From Bacillota bacterium (lineage in GTDB: Bacteria > Bacillota > Dethiobacteria > DTU022), in assembly GCA_029782095.1 (NCBI GenBank), contig JAKOVL010000177.1, forward strand, positions 1 to 46,685: DNA of 46,685 nucleotides, written 5' to 3'. The position numbers and the translations under genes are program-made. Below are positions 8,973-17,227 of the stretch, one piece after another. The stretch's first letter is position 1. Each line of letters begins with the position of its first letter. A model generated the notes under the pieces. That model did no database searches and was not told where the DNA came from. It saw nothing but the letters and a program-made list of their open reading frames with translations.

Positions 8973-9863
8973 TTATGGCGGCTTAATCGTACTTCTCTGG
9001 GCATGGTGTTGCCTGGAGGAGCGGATAATGCCATGGGCGGTCACCGCGGTTATGACCACTACTCCGCCGGCTATGGTCCACAGCCCGGGCCGCTCACCGA
9101 TAGCTAAGAAAACCCAGACTGGATTGAGTAGCGGCTCAATGATCGGTATAAGCACCGCTTCAAGGGCGGTAACGTGTTTTATGGCGATGGAGTAGATGAA
9201 ATATGGGAGGGCCAGTTGAACCAGGCCCAGGAGGGCCAGGGGGATCCAGCCCCTGGCCTCCGGTGGAGAGTCGAACATGAACGGCAGGCAGATCAGGGCA
9301 GTCAGTGCATTTCCGATAAGTACAGTTTCCATGGGAGAACCGTCTTTCTGCCGGCGCATGCACAGAATAAATAGCCCAAAAGAGGCCCCGCTTAAAACGC
9401 CGCAGCTGTTTCCCCAAAAAGTCCCCAACTGAAGATCTTCCACAAAGAAAAGGAGCATTCCGCCGATTGCCAGCGCCACAATGATCCAGTCGAAGCGAGT
9501 CGTGCGCTCTTTGACGAACCAGTAGCTTAGCAGGGCCACATAAATGGGGGCGGTATACTGCAATAATATGGCATTGGCAGCTGTGGTAAGCTTTGTGGCC
9601 ACCACAAAAAAAGTAACAGTGCCGACGTAGGCCACGGCGCCGCCCAGCTGGTTGGCTGACCAATTGAAGCGGAGGCGGCGGCCGGCCATCAGGTACATGG
9701 CCGGCCCGGCAATGGCGCTGCGCATACCGGCTATGGCCATGGGGTTCCAGTCGATCAGTTTAACCAGCACCCCCCCCAGGCTCCACAGTATGGCGGCCGC
9801 GGCAAGCAGGAGGAGGGCTTTTTTATGGTCTGCCGCCAGGGCATCCAGCTTATGGGTCAGCAT
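8973..9863 (-). CDS. EamA/DMT-superfamily transporter
   Basis: This 296-residue membrane protein has about ten hydrophobic segments in two repeats, the drug/metabolite transporter (EamA) layout. Typical segments are AAILWSLGGVLVKLI near the start, TAANAILLQYTAPIYVALLS, and in the second half ALEAVLIPIIEPLLNPVWVFL. Such proteins mostly export amino acids or metabolites; the substrate cannot be read from sequence. The ATG at 9863 is preferred to the TTG at 9872 because AAGGA precedes it by about 9 nt. It closely resembles the EamA gene at 15444-16370, and the two bracket the ABC importer operon. Confidence 0.9.
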   Translation of the reverse strand: MLTHKLDALAADHKKALLLLAAAAILWSLGGVLVKLIDWNPMAIAGMRSAIAGPAMYLMAGRRLRFNWSANQLGGAVAYVGTVTFFVVATKLTTAANAILLQYTAPIYVALLSYWFVKERTTRFDWIIVALAIGGMLLFFVEDLQLGTFWGNSCGVLSGASFGLFILCMRRQKDGSPMETVLIGNALTALICLPFMFDSPPEARGWIPLALLGLVQLALPYFIYSIAIKHVTALEAVLIPIIEPLLNPVWVFLAIGERPGLWTIAGGVVVITAVTAHGIIRSSRQHHAQRSTIKPP

Positions 9864-10149
9864 CAAGATCAATCCTTACTTTACCTAAGTACCAGCTCTA
9901 TTCACCGGCCGGTTTGAAACAATGGCCTTGCCGCACCGTGGTCATGCTCCTTATTTTTCGGCTATGAACAGAAAAATCCCTGCTGTAAAGCTGTCTTTTG
10001 CAGCACTGACTGCGCCGCACGTTATTTGAAATAATTATCGGTATAAGCGTTTATATTGGTTGAAAATATGTTCTCATTGTATCAGCTCACCGAACCTTTC
10101 CAATACTCCTTCTTGCATTAAAGATAAACTGAATATAGATAATTTTCCG

Positions 10150-10179
10150 TTGACACCGGCAAGAGCCATGGGATATAAT
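10150..10179 (+). promoter_or_regulatory. Sigma-A-type promoter of the ABC importer operon
   Basis: Consensus TTGACA at 10150-10155 and consensus TATAAT at 10174-10179, 18 nt apart. The expected start is about 65 nt before the lipoprotein gene. The intergenic stretch 9864-10149 is AT-rich and shows nothing else that I recognise. Confidence 0.88.
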
Positions 10180-10252
10180 TTTCTATACGTTTATGCAAAA
10201 CAGGTAAGTTTTGTGTAAACGTTACAAAAATATACTTAATCAGGAGGGGAAA

Positions 10253-11515
10253 ATGATGTCGAAAAAACTGTGGTATGCGCTGGCAGCCGTTTTAGTTGTG
10301 GCTCTATCATTATCGATCATCGGCTGCGGCGAGGGCGGTGAGGAAGCGGCGGGCGAACTCACCGGCGAGTATACCATTGTAGCCCTGGTTCCGCTGACCG
10401 GCTCCCTCGGCACCTACGGCGAGAACAGCAAGGAAGCGGCCCTGCTGGCGGCCCAGGACGTAAACGCCTGGCTGGAGGAGCAGGGCAGATCATGGCGGCT
10501 GAAGGTTGTGCCCGAGGACACCCAGACCGAACCGGCCGTGGCCCTGCGCAAAATGCAGAACTGGTTCGGTGACGGGGTCAGGTTCTTCTCCGGCCCGCAG
10601 TCCAGCGGCGAGGCCAGCGAGTGCCTCAACATTGCCAACTCCAATCAAATTTTGTTTGTTTCGCAGTCGTCCACCTCGCCAACCCTGGCCATTGCGGATG
10701 ACTGGCTGTTCCGGTTCTGCACAGACGACAGTATTCAAGGACCGGCCATCGCCGGGGTCGCCGCTGCGGCCGGCGTGAAGCACCTTATCTTTGCCTGGCA
10801 GGGTGACACCTGGGGCGACGGTCTGCAGTCAGCAGCGGCAGCCAAGGCAAAGGATCTGGGAATCGAAGTATACCCCCAGGAGCTGCGTTTTGATCCCATG
10901 CTGGAGGACTTCACCAAGGAAGTGGGGCTGCTGGACGGCTATGTCACCGACCTGCTGGAGCAGGGTGTCTCCCTCGATGAAATCGGCTTCTGCATCATCA
11001 CCTACGAGCAAGTGGTCCCGTTTATGATTGCCGCCAGCGAGTATCCCCAGTTGAGAGAGATCGCCTGGATCGGCAGCGACGGTACGGTTAAATCCGCGGC
11101 CATGCTGGCAAATGAAACTGTGGCCAGGTTTGCCGCTGATACCAGGTTTATCAGCGCCATGAACCGCCCTGAAGAGGCTTCACGCAAAGAGCATGTGACC
11201 AGGCATATTCAGGAGATACTTGGCAGAGAGCCCGACGCCTATGCCTACAACAACTATGACATTATCTGGGCGTTGGCCCTGGCCATCGATGAAGTGGGCT
11301 ACGATCCGGTCAAAGTCAGGGAGATCCTGCCGCGCGTGGCCGACGAGTGGACCAGGGAAAACGGCGCCAGCGGGCACGTGGTCTTAAATGAATTTGGTGA
11401 CCGCGCCTTTGCCGATTATGACCTCTGGTTGATTAACGATGACCTCGAGTGGGAATATGTTGGCTACTATGACTTCCTTGAAGAAGTTATACACTGGGAA
11501 CGCGAAGTATACTAA
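10253..11515 (+). CDS. ABC transporter substrate-binding lipoprotein, branched-chain amino acid/amide type
   Basis: The 420-residue protein starts MMSKKLWYALAAVLVVA and has a lipobox LSIIG-Cys25, so it is exported and lipid-anchored. The mature part begins like the periplasmic-binding fold type I family (YTIVALVPLTGSLGTYGENSKEAA) that serves Liv, urea and amide importers. AGGAGGGG at about 10242-10249 supports the ATG at 10253; the adjacent ATG at 10256 is also possible. It is first in a five-gene operon with its own strong promoter. The exact ligand cannot be inferred. Confidence 0.9.
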   Translation: MMSKKLWYALAAVLVVALSLSIIGCGEGGEEAAGELTGEYTIVALVPLTGSLGTYGENSKEAALLAAQDVNAWLEEQGRSWRLKVVPEDTQTEPAVALRKMQNWFGDGVRFFSGPQSSGEASECLNIANSNQILFVSQSSTSPTLAIADDWLFRFCTDDSIQGPAIAGVAAAAGVKHLIFAWQGDTWGDGLQSAAAAKAKDLGIEVYPQELRFDPMLEDFTKEVGLLDGYVTDLLEQGVSLDEIGFCIITYEQVVPFMIAASEYPQLREIAWIGSDGTVKSAAMLANETVARFAADTRFISAMNRPEEASRKEHVTRHIQEILGREPDAYAYNNYDIIWALALAIDEVGYDPVKVREILPRVADEWTRENGASGHVVLNEFGDRAFADYDLWLINDDLEWEYVGYYDFLEEVIHWEREVY

Positions 11516-11538
11516 TTATTTTTCCAGGGGCAGAACTT

Positions 11539-11564
11539 GGGGGTCGGGGTGGTCCTCGACCCCC
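11539..11564 (+). promoter_or_regulatory. Intercistronic hairpin after the binding-protein gene
   Basis: GGGGGTCG (11539-11546) and CGACCCCC (11557-11564) form an 8-bp GC-rich stem with a 10-nt loop. No T-run follows. This suits an mRNA-stabilising or partial-attenuation element, which would keep binding-protein transcript levels above those of the downstream membrane components. Confidence 0.6.
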
Positions 11565-11587
11565 ATTTAAGTAAAGGTGGTGAAGTG

Positions 11588-12355
11588 GTGAAAAATTTAC
11601 TCGTAACCGAAAATCTCACCAAGGCTTTTGAAGGACTAGTAGCCGTCAATAAGGTCAACATTGAGGTGAAGGAACATTCTTTCACCATGCTGATCGGACC
11701 CAACGGGTGCGGCAAGACCACTCTCATTAACTGCTGCACCGGAATTTTAAAACCGACTGGGGGCCGGGTGCTGCTGGACGGTCTTGACATCACCGGGCGG
11801 GCGCCCCATAAGATTTACGATGTGGGCTTTGTCCGGAGCTTTCAGATTCCGCTGCCCTTTATGGGCCTTACCGTGCTGGACAATGTTCTGGGCGCCATGC
11901 GCAACAAGGGAGAATCGCCGTTTAGGGCTCCATTCCGGCGCTCCTGGAGTGATGAAGAAGAGAGCAACATGGAGAAGGCCATGGAAATTTTGAGCCGGGT
12001 CGGGCTGGAGAAGCACTGGAATCTGCCCAGCATGTCCCTGGGTGCCGCCCAGCTGAAGATGCTGGAGGTGGCCAAGGGGCTGGCCTCGGGAGCCAGGCTG
12101 ATTATTCTTGACGAACCGATCGGCGGTGTGGATCCGGCCTCGGCGGAGGAGATCCTTTCTCACGTTTCCGCCTTGAAAAAGGAGGGCCTGACCTTCCTGG
12201 TGGTGGAGCACAGGATCGACATCGCCGCTCCCTTTGCCGATTATGTCTACGCCATGGAGCTCGGTTCCATTATCTCGCAGGGCACTCCCAACCGGGTGCT
12301 CAACGATCCCAAGGTCATCGAAATATATCTTGGGAAGGGGGTTGGAGCATGCTAA
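11588..12355 (+). CDS. livG: ABC transporter ATPase, LivG-like
   Basis: This 255-residue ATPase has Walker A GPNGCGKT (37-44), Walker B LIILDEP (171-177), D-loop GGVDP and switch histidine in VVEHRID. The signature motif reads MSLGAAQ (149-155); LivG proteins usually have a YGQQR-like form and other ABC proteins LSGGQ, so this site is divergent. GTG at 11588 is chosen because AAAGGTGG lies 7 nt upstream. It ends with a 7-nt overlap into livF. It would pair with LivF to drive uptake by the LivH/LivM channel. Confidence 0.9.
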   Translation: MKNLLVTENLTKAFEGLVAVNKVNIEVKEHSFTMLIGPNGCGKTTLINCCTGILKPTGGRVLLDGLDITGRAPHKIYDVGFVRSFQIPLPFMGLTVLDNVLGAMRNKGESPFRAPFRRSWSDEEESNMEKAMEILSRVGLEKHWNLPSMSLGAAQLKMLEVAKGLASGARLIILDEPIGGVDPASAEEILSHVSALKKEGLTFLVVEHRIDIAAPFADYVYAMELGSIISQGTPNRVLNDPKVIEIYLGKGVGAC

Positions 12356-13110
12356 CCGTTAAGAATCTTAATTCCGGTTACGGCAAGCTTCAAATCCTCT
12401 ACGACTTAAACATAGAAGTCCCCGCCAAGGGCATCACGGTCGTGGTAGGGCCGAACGGAGCAGGCAAAACAACCCTTTTGAGCAGCATCATGGGGACGGC
12501 CACCGTTTTTTCCGGGGAAGTGCTTTTTGAAGGTGAGCCCATTACCGGTCAGCAGACCCACCTGCTGGCCCGGAAGGGCATCTCTTACGTTCCCCAAATG
12601 GGTAATGTTTTTGCCGAGCTTAGCGTCATGGACAACCTGCACATGGCCGGGTATTTGATGACTAAAAGAGAGGCCAAAGAGAAAGCGGAACAGATGACCG
12701 AGATGTTCCCGGTGCTAAAGAAGTTTATCCATCGTAAAGCGGGAACGCTGAGCGGCGGTGAAAGAAGAATGCTGGCCGTGGCCATGGGGCTGATGAAAAA
12801 CCCCAAGCTGATGCTTTTAGACGAATTGAGCACCGACCTGGCCCCGATCATTGCCGAGAAGGTGATGCTGGAAGTGGCCAGGCTAAGGGATGAGCTGGGC
12901 ATTACTGTTTTAATCGTGGAACAGATGGCCAAGCGGGCCCTGGAAATCGGCGATACAGCCTACCTGCTGGTCAGCGGCGGGGTCAAGTATGCCGGCAAGG
13001 CGTCAGAACTGCTCCATGAACCGGAGCTGTGCAACCTCTACCTGGGTATAAAGCAGTTGCCGAAACAACAGGAAAATACCAGAATTCCATCTTCGGAAGG
13101 GAGTGGGTAA
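12349..13110 (+). CDS. livF: ABC transporter ATPase, LivF-like
   Basis: This 253-residue ATPase has Walker A GPNGAGKT (34-41), a canonical signature LSGGE (134-138) and Walker B MLLDEL (155-160). Proline normally follows the catalytic Glu (LLLDEPS); here it is Leu. The H-loop region is LIVEQMAKRA, with Gln instead of His, which is usual for LivF. The signature is intact here but degenerate in LivG, so the two composite ATP sites may be unequal. It overlaps livG and is followed at once by livH. Confidence 0.9.
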   Translation: MLTVKNLNSGYGKLQILYDLNIEVPAKGITVVVGPNGAGKTTLLSSIMGTATVFSGEVLFEGEPITGQQTHLLARKGISYVPQMGNVFAELSVMDNLHMAGYLMTKREAKEKAEQMTEMFPVLKKFIHRKAGTLSGGERRMLAVAMGLMKNPKLMLLDELSTDLAPIIAEKVMLEVARLRDELGITVLIVEQMAKRALEIGDTAYLLVSGGVKYAGKASELLHEPELCNLYLGIKQLPKQQENTRIPSSEGSG

Positions 13111-13113
13111 GCC

Positions 13114-14052
13114 ATGGCGCCCTGGTTGGCCAACGGTTTAATCTATGCCAGTGCCCTGGCTTTAACAGCCGGCGGCATCACTTTGCTTTACATTACCACG
13201 CGCACATTCAACTTTGCCCATGCCAGCATGGCTACTGTAGGCTTTTATGTGGTCTACAGCTTTATCATGTTTGCCGGCGGTTCACCGTACCGCTATTTTC
13301 CCTTTGCCTTCGTGTTTGGCGCCCTTTTGGGGGTGGTCTGTTACTACGGGTTGAACCGGCCCTTGTTAAAACGCCAGGCGGCGGAGATAACCCTGATGAT
13401 GTCAACCCTGGGTTATGATCTCATCCTTTTGTCTCTAATTCAGATGTATTGCGACTACCTCACTTCTAATTACAAATTTTTTCCACGCCGGGTTAATATG
13501 AATATGTATGACGCGGAGCTGTTCGGCCTTAACGCCGCCACGATTATCCTGCCCCTGATGGCCATTGTGTTTTTGTCGGCGCTGCACCTGTTCCTGGCCA
13601 AAACCAAGTTCGGGGTAGCGATGAAAGCGACGATTGAAAACCCGGTCCTGGCCGGGGCCTCGGGCATAAATTCCGACAGGGTTTACATGGTGGCATGGCT
13701 CATCGGCGGCGGCATGGCCTCCCTCGGTGGAGCGGCCATGGCCATGGCGCAGACAGGAACCCCGGTCATGGGCATGAACTCAATCCCCTTTATGTTTGCC
13801 GGCGCCATACTGGGCGGACTGCACAGCCTCTACGGAGGCATCCTGGGCGGGTTCATGGTTGGCCTGGCCGAATACGCGGGAGTATTTATTTTGTCGCAAA
13901 AGTTTGGACCATGGGTTCTCGGTTACCGCATGGGCATACCGCTTCTGTTGATGGCCATAACCCTGCTCATCTTTCCGCGGGGTTTGGCCGGTATCCCCTG
14001 GATTGACCTGCTCGGCCGTCTAACGGGCAAGAAGAGAGGTGTACAGGCATGA
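13114..14052 (+). CDS. livH: ABC transporter permease, LivH-like
   Basis: This 312-residue membrane protein has about eight hydrophobic segments. Family features include the N-terminal GLIYASALALTAGGITLLYITTRTFNFAHAS region (in parts), the G-rich segment GGGMASLGGAAMAMAQ, and AILGGLHSLYGGILGGFMVGLAE, the conserved permease loop. It forms the membrane channel with LivM. The ATG follows GGGAGTGGG by 5 nt. It overlaps livM by 4 nt (ATGA). Confidence 0.92.
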   Translation: MAPWLANGLIYASALALTAGGITLLYITTRTFNFAHASMATVGFYVVYSFIMFAGGSPYRYFPFAFVFGALLGVVCYYGLNRPLLKRQAAEITLMMSTLGYDLILLSLIQMYCDYLTSNYKFFPRRVNMNMYDAELFGLNAATIILPLMAIVFLSALHLFLAKTKFGVAMKATIENPVLAGASGINSDRVYMVAWLIGGGMASLGGAAMAMAQTGTPVMGMNSIPFMFAGAILGGLHSLYGGILGGFMVGLAEYAGVFILSQKFGPWVLGYRMGIPLLLMAITLLIFPRGLAGIPWIDLLGRLTGKKRGVQA

Positions 14053-15221
14053 GCGATGACAAACAGATTGCTTCCAGGCTGAAAGGATTCCTCCTGCGCC
14101 GGGAAATCATCATTACCGCTGTAATCGTGGCACTGCTCACATTTTTGCTGATCAGCCGCGGCGTACCGATGATTTTAACCATTTTTATCGATTTTGCCAT
14201 CTTTGCCATTGTGACCATGAGCCTGAACCTGGAGGTAGGCTATACCGGCATATCCCAGTTCGGGCGGGTGCTGGCCGTTATCGCCGGCGCTTTTGGCGCG
14301 GGCGCTATTCCGGGGCGAGTTATGGCGGCGATTATGGGCCTTCCGTGGGGCGCCAGCTATGCCGAGGCTACGGTTAACTTTAAACTGGTTCCCCAGCTAA
14401 CCGCTGTCCTGGAAAAGAGCTGGTTTCTATCTATTGTATTTCTGATTTTCTGCCTGTTGGTGGCGGCGCTGCTCGGTGCGGGCGTCGGCTGGCTCACCTC
14501 CCGGCCGGCCATCCGCTTAAAGGAGGCCTACCTGGGCATATCGCTGCTGGCATTCGGCGACCTGTTTATGTGGATCGGTCATAACTGGGAGCCACTGGTC
14601 GGGGCAACCACTTCGGTTTATATCCCCGATCCTTTCCGCTTCGTTCCCGGCAACCGTTTCCAGGCAGTGGTTATTACCGTATTTGTCATCGCCTTCCTGA
14701 TTTATTTCTTTATCAATAAACTGACCCACTCGCCTTTTGGCCGGACGCTCAAAATGGTGCGGGACAATGAGATTTCCGCAGCCGCCGCCGGCAAGGATGT
14801 GGTTAAGATCAGGACGCAGAGCTTGATGATCGGTTCGGCCATTGCGGCAATCGGGGGAGCTCTTTATGTCATTTACACCGGCGCTGCCACCGCCATCGGT
14901 TTCACCAGGCTGACCTGGACCTTCTGGCCGTGGGCCTTTATGATGCTGGGCGGCATCGGCAGCAACCTGGGTGTTCTTTTGGGCGTTTTCCTGCTCACAA
15001 TCCTAAGATCAATGATTACCATTTTCCGCTTCCAGGTGTTCGGCTTCCTCATCCAGTGGGGTATTGATCCCACCTGGCTGGAATATACATTGATGGGCGC
15101 GGTGATTATCGTGGTGGTCCTCTTCCTGCCGCACGGCCTGGTGCCGGAGAAAGTGGAGCCGGTCCTTCCGGCGGAGCGCGTCAAGAAAGTAACGTCAAGT
15201 CGGGGACGGTTCTTGACTTGA
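14049..15221 (+). CDS. livM: ABC transporter permease, LivM-like
   Basis: This 390-residue membrane protein has about ten hydrophobic segments, with the LivM-type core LNLEVGYTGISQFGRVL and the loop SPFGRTLKMVRDNEISAAAAGKD that contacts the ATPases. It ends the operon. Its last eight codons and the TGA stop lie inside a 27-bp REP-like palindrome (15195-15221) found again at 17850. The terminal residues SSRGRFLT are therefore encoded by a repeat, and the original C-terminus may have been different. Confidence 0.92.
   Translation: MSDDKQIASRLKGFLLRREIIITAVIVALLTFLLISRGVPMILTIFIDFAIFAIVTMSLNLEVGYTGISQFGRVLAVIAGAFGAGAIPGRVMAAIMGLPWGASYAEATVNFKLVPQLTAVLEKSWFLSIVFLIFCLLVAALLGAGVGWLTSRPAIRLKEAYLGISLLAFGDLFMWIGHNWEPLVGATTSVYIPDPFRFVPGNRFQAVVITVFVIAFLIYFFINKLTHSPFGRTLKMVRDNEISAAAAGKDVVKIRTQSLMIGSAIAAIGGALYVIYTGAATAIGFTRLTWTFWPWAFMMLGGIGSNLGVLLGVFLLTILRSMITIFRFQVFGFLIQWGIDPTWLEYTLMGAVIIVVVLFLPHGLVPEKVEPVLPAERVKKVTSSRGRFLT
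15195..15221 (+). repeat. 27-bp REP-like palindromic element, copy 1
   Basis: TCAAGTC (15195-15201) and GACTTGA (15215-15221) are inverted repeats around a 13-nt core GGGGACGGTTCTT. A second copy at 17850-17876 matches in 26 of 27 positions and has the same orientation. From memory, GGGACGGTTCTT-type motifs recur near REP-associated tyrosine transposases in several bacteria. No transposase gene is visible here. Confidence 0.7.
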
Positions 15222-15271
15222 AAAAGGACTACCTGCAGCGCACGATAGCGGAAACAGTACGGCCAAGCCGG

Positions 15272-15308
15272 TTAATTGGGGCTGCTCCCAAAGAGCAGCC
15301 CCAATTAA
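15272..15308 (+). terminator. Hairpin terminator downstream of the ABC importer operon
   Basis: A perfect 16-bp stem (15272-15287 with 15293-15308) closes a 5-nt loop CCAAA. The core GGGGCTGCTC is GC-rich and the base is TTAATT/AATTAA. The T-run on the plus strand is poor, so the stem may act on both strands or as an mRNA end-protector. The remainder of 15222-15443 holds no gene or other structure that I recognise. Confidence 0.65.
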
Positions 15309-15443
15309 TAGCGGCCTTAGATGCCGCCTGATCGCGCCTTAAGGTTCCGGTGAGAGAACATGCTTTTCCTTCGACGGAGGGGCACCACCAGGGAAATGAA
15401 AACTTGGGGATTTTGGCTGACTGCTGCCTTTTGGAGACAGAGA

Positions 15444-16370
15444 TCACCTGACCGTGGGAGGGGCCGCCTGGGGGCTCTGTTCCGGCAGTTCTTTCCGGAC
15501 TTCCATTTTATTCCTGTAGATGCTGCGGCCGGTAACAGCCGCCAGCACCACCGCACCGCCTAGAATAGCCCACGGCCCCGGCACTTCACCGATGACCAGT
15601 AGCACCCATATGGGGTTTAGCAGCGGCTCGATGATCTGAATGAGTACCGCATCGAGGGCGGTAACATGTTTGATGGCCGAGCTGTAGAGCAAAAAGGAAA
15701 GGCCCAACTGGAAAACGCCGAGAAAGACCAGCGCCGCCCAGCCGATGGTGCCCGGAGAACCCTGCCCGTAGTAAGGGAGACAGAGCAGGGCGGTGAGAAT
15801 ATTGCCCAGAATGACCGTTTCCGCGGGTGAGCCATCCTTTTGCCTGCGCATGCACAGGATAAAGATAGAAAAGACAATGCCGCTGAAAACAGATAGAATG
15901 TTGCCCCAGAACGCTCCCGGAGACAGTTCGTCCAAAAAGAAGAGGGCCATGCCGCCCATGACCAGGGCGATGATACCCCAATCAAGGCCGGTCACTTTTT
16001 CTTTAAGAAACCATATTCCCAAAACGGCGGTATAAACCGGCGCAGTATACTGCAGCAAGATGGCATTGGCGGCCGTGGTCATTTTTACCGCCATAACAAA
16101 AGATATGACAGTTAATGCGTAAGCCAGCGCCCCTACCAGCTGCGGTGCAGAAAAATTAAAACGCAGGCGCCGGCGCATTACCAGGAGCATCGTCATGGCG
16201 GCAACGGCGCTGCGCGTGCCGGCGATGGCCTGCGGGTTCCATTCAATTAACTTGATAAAAAGGCCGTTGAGGCTTAATAATAAAGCCGAAAGCACCAGGA
16301 AAAGAATAGCTTTGTTCCTTTGCTTCTGCTGGTCTTGCTCCGTGGTTGGATACACTGCTTCATCTCCCAT
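15444..16370 (-). CDS. EamA/DMT-superfamily transporter, paralogue of the gene at 8973
   Basis: This 308-residue membrane protein has about ten hydrophobic segments in two EamA repeats. Shared blocks with the other copy include AANAILLQYTAPVYTA, LCMRRQKDGSP, SAIKHVTALDAVLI and IIEPLLNP, so the two are clear paralogues. ATG at 16370 aligns with the paralogue's start. A longer version from an ATG at 16505 would run through the divergent promoter at 16471-16499 and is less likely. No clear Shine-Dalgarno precedes 16370, so the start is uncertain. Substrate unknown. Confidence 0.87.
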   Translation of the reverse strand: MGDEAVYPTTEQDQQKQRNKAILFLVLSALLLSLNGLFIKLIEWNPQAIAGTRSAVAAMTMLLVMRRRLRFNFSAPQLVGALAYALTVISFVMAVKMTTAANAILLQYTAPVYTAVLGIWFLKEKVTGLDWGIIALVMGGMALFFLDELSPGAFWGNILSVFSGIVFSIFILCMRRQKDGSPAETVILGNILTALLCLPYYGQGSPGTIGWAALVFLGVFQLGLSFLLYSSAIKHVTALDAVLIQIIEPLLNPIWVLLVIGEVPGPWAILGGAVVLAAVTGRSIYRNKMEVRKELPEQSPQAAPPTVR

Positions 16371-16470
16371 CTGACTGCTCTTACGTGTTAAAATTCGCTC
16401 TTGCAGCAGGTTTTCCTCTAAAGGTGGGATATGTGAAATAATGTTGATCGCCCTGAGTCTGAGAGTTATC

Positions 16471-16499
16471 TTTACAATCCCCACCGGGAGTAGTATAAT
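16471..16499 (+). promoter_or_regulatory. Sigma-A-type promoter of the toxin-antitoxin pair
   Basis: TTTACA at 16471-16476 and TATAAT at 16494-16499, with 17-nt spacing. The expected start is about 45 nt before the antitoxin gene. Such operons are usually autorepressed by the antitoxin, but no clear operator palindrome is visible. Confidence 0.75.
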
Positions 16500-16551
16500 T
16501 TGCATACAATAAGACTACAAAATTACTTTTTTTATAGGGGACTGATTGATA

Positions 16552-16833
16552 ATGAAGATACGGCCTTCCGCGGCAATCCGCAAAAATTACAATGAAATTT
16601 CCGAACTCTGCAAACGTACAGGGGAACCGGTATATCTTACGAAAAACGGTAGAGGCGACCTTGTGGTAATGGATATTGAGGCGTTTGCCCGGCGCGAAAG
16701 TTTGTTGAGGCTCAAGGAAAAACTGATGCAATCAGAGATCGACATCCATAAGGGGCGAACCTATTCCGTAGAGGAAACAATTTCCGCCATGCGTAAGGCT
16801 GTCGCGGAGGTTTCTCATGGCGGAAAAGAATAA
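16552..16833 (+). CDS. Antitoxin of the Phd/YefM family
   Basis: This protein of about 93 residues begins MKIRPSAAIRKNYNEISELCKRTGEPVYLTKNGRGDLVVMDIEAF. That is the Phd/YefM DNA-binding fold, with the typical PVYLTKNGRGDLVVM strand pair. The C-terminal part (about 50-90) would wrap the toxin. The start may instead be the TTG at 16546, two codons upstream and better spaced from AGGGG. It overlaps the toxin gene by 17 nt and carries its own promoter. Confidence 0.88.
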   Translation: MKIRPSAAIRKNYNEISELCKRTGEPVYLTKNGRGDLVVMDIEAFARRESLLRLKEKLMQSEIDIHKGRTYSVEETISAMRKAVAEVSHGGKE

Positions 16834-17134
16834 GACTTATACGGTAATAATTACGGAAACCGCCTGGGAAATGCTCATTACTCACGCGCGTTTTCTTGCA
16901 AATGTCAGTATACCAGCCGCCAACAGGCTGATAGATGCTTTTATCGAAGTAACAGACAGCCTTACCGCGATGCCGGAGCGCAACCCATGGTTGGAACATG
17001 ACGCGATTCCTTTTCAAAAATACCGAAAACTGTTGTTTGGTAAGCACTTTATGGCCCTGTATCAGTTGCAAGGAAACACTGTCTATATAACAGCCGTTGT
17101 GGATTGCCGGCAAGATTACGCCTGGCTGCTATAA
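16817..17134 (+). CDS. Toxin of the RelE/ParE superfamily
   Basis: This 105-residue product shows the RelE/ParE fold: an N-terminal strand YTVIITETAWEMLI, a helical hairpin (FLANVSIPAANRLIDAFIEVTDSLTAMPERN, in parts), then strands around KYRKLLFGKHFMALYQLQGNTVYITAVVDCRQDY. The terminal VDCRQDY strand is common in this group. Members either cleave mRNA on the ribosome or poison gyrase; sequence alone does not say which. The partner is the overlapping Phd-type gene upstream. Confidence 0.85.
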   Translation: MAEKNKTYTVIITETAWEMLITHARFLANVSIPAANRLIDAFIEVTDSLTAMPERNPWLEHDAIPFQKYRKLLFGKHFMALYQLQGNTVYITAVVDCRQDYAWLL

Positions 17135-17227
17135 GCAATAGGGGACATTGATATTTTCTTTGCCCATGGAGTATGAGCATCTGCCCGCAAAATGAAACAC
17201 CAAAGATTAATTCAATCAAATACTGCG

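Noticed and set aside
15309-15443. Possible small gene between the importer operon and the second EamA gene
   Set aside because: Short frames lack a ribosome-binding site or any familiar motif.
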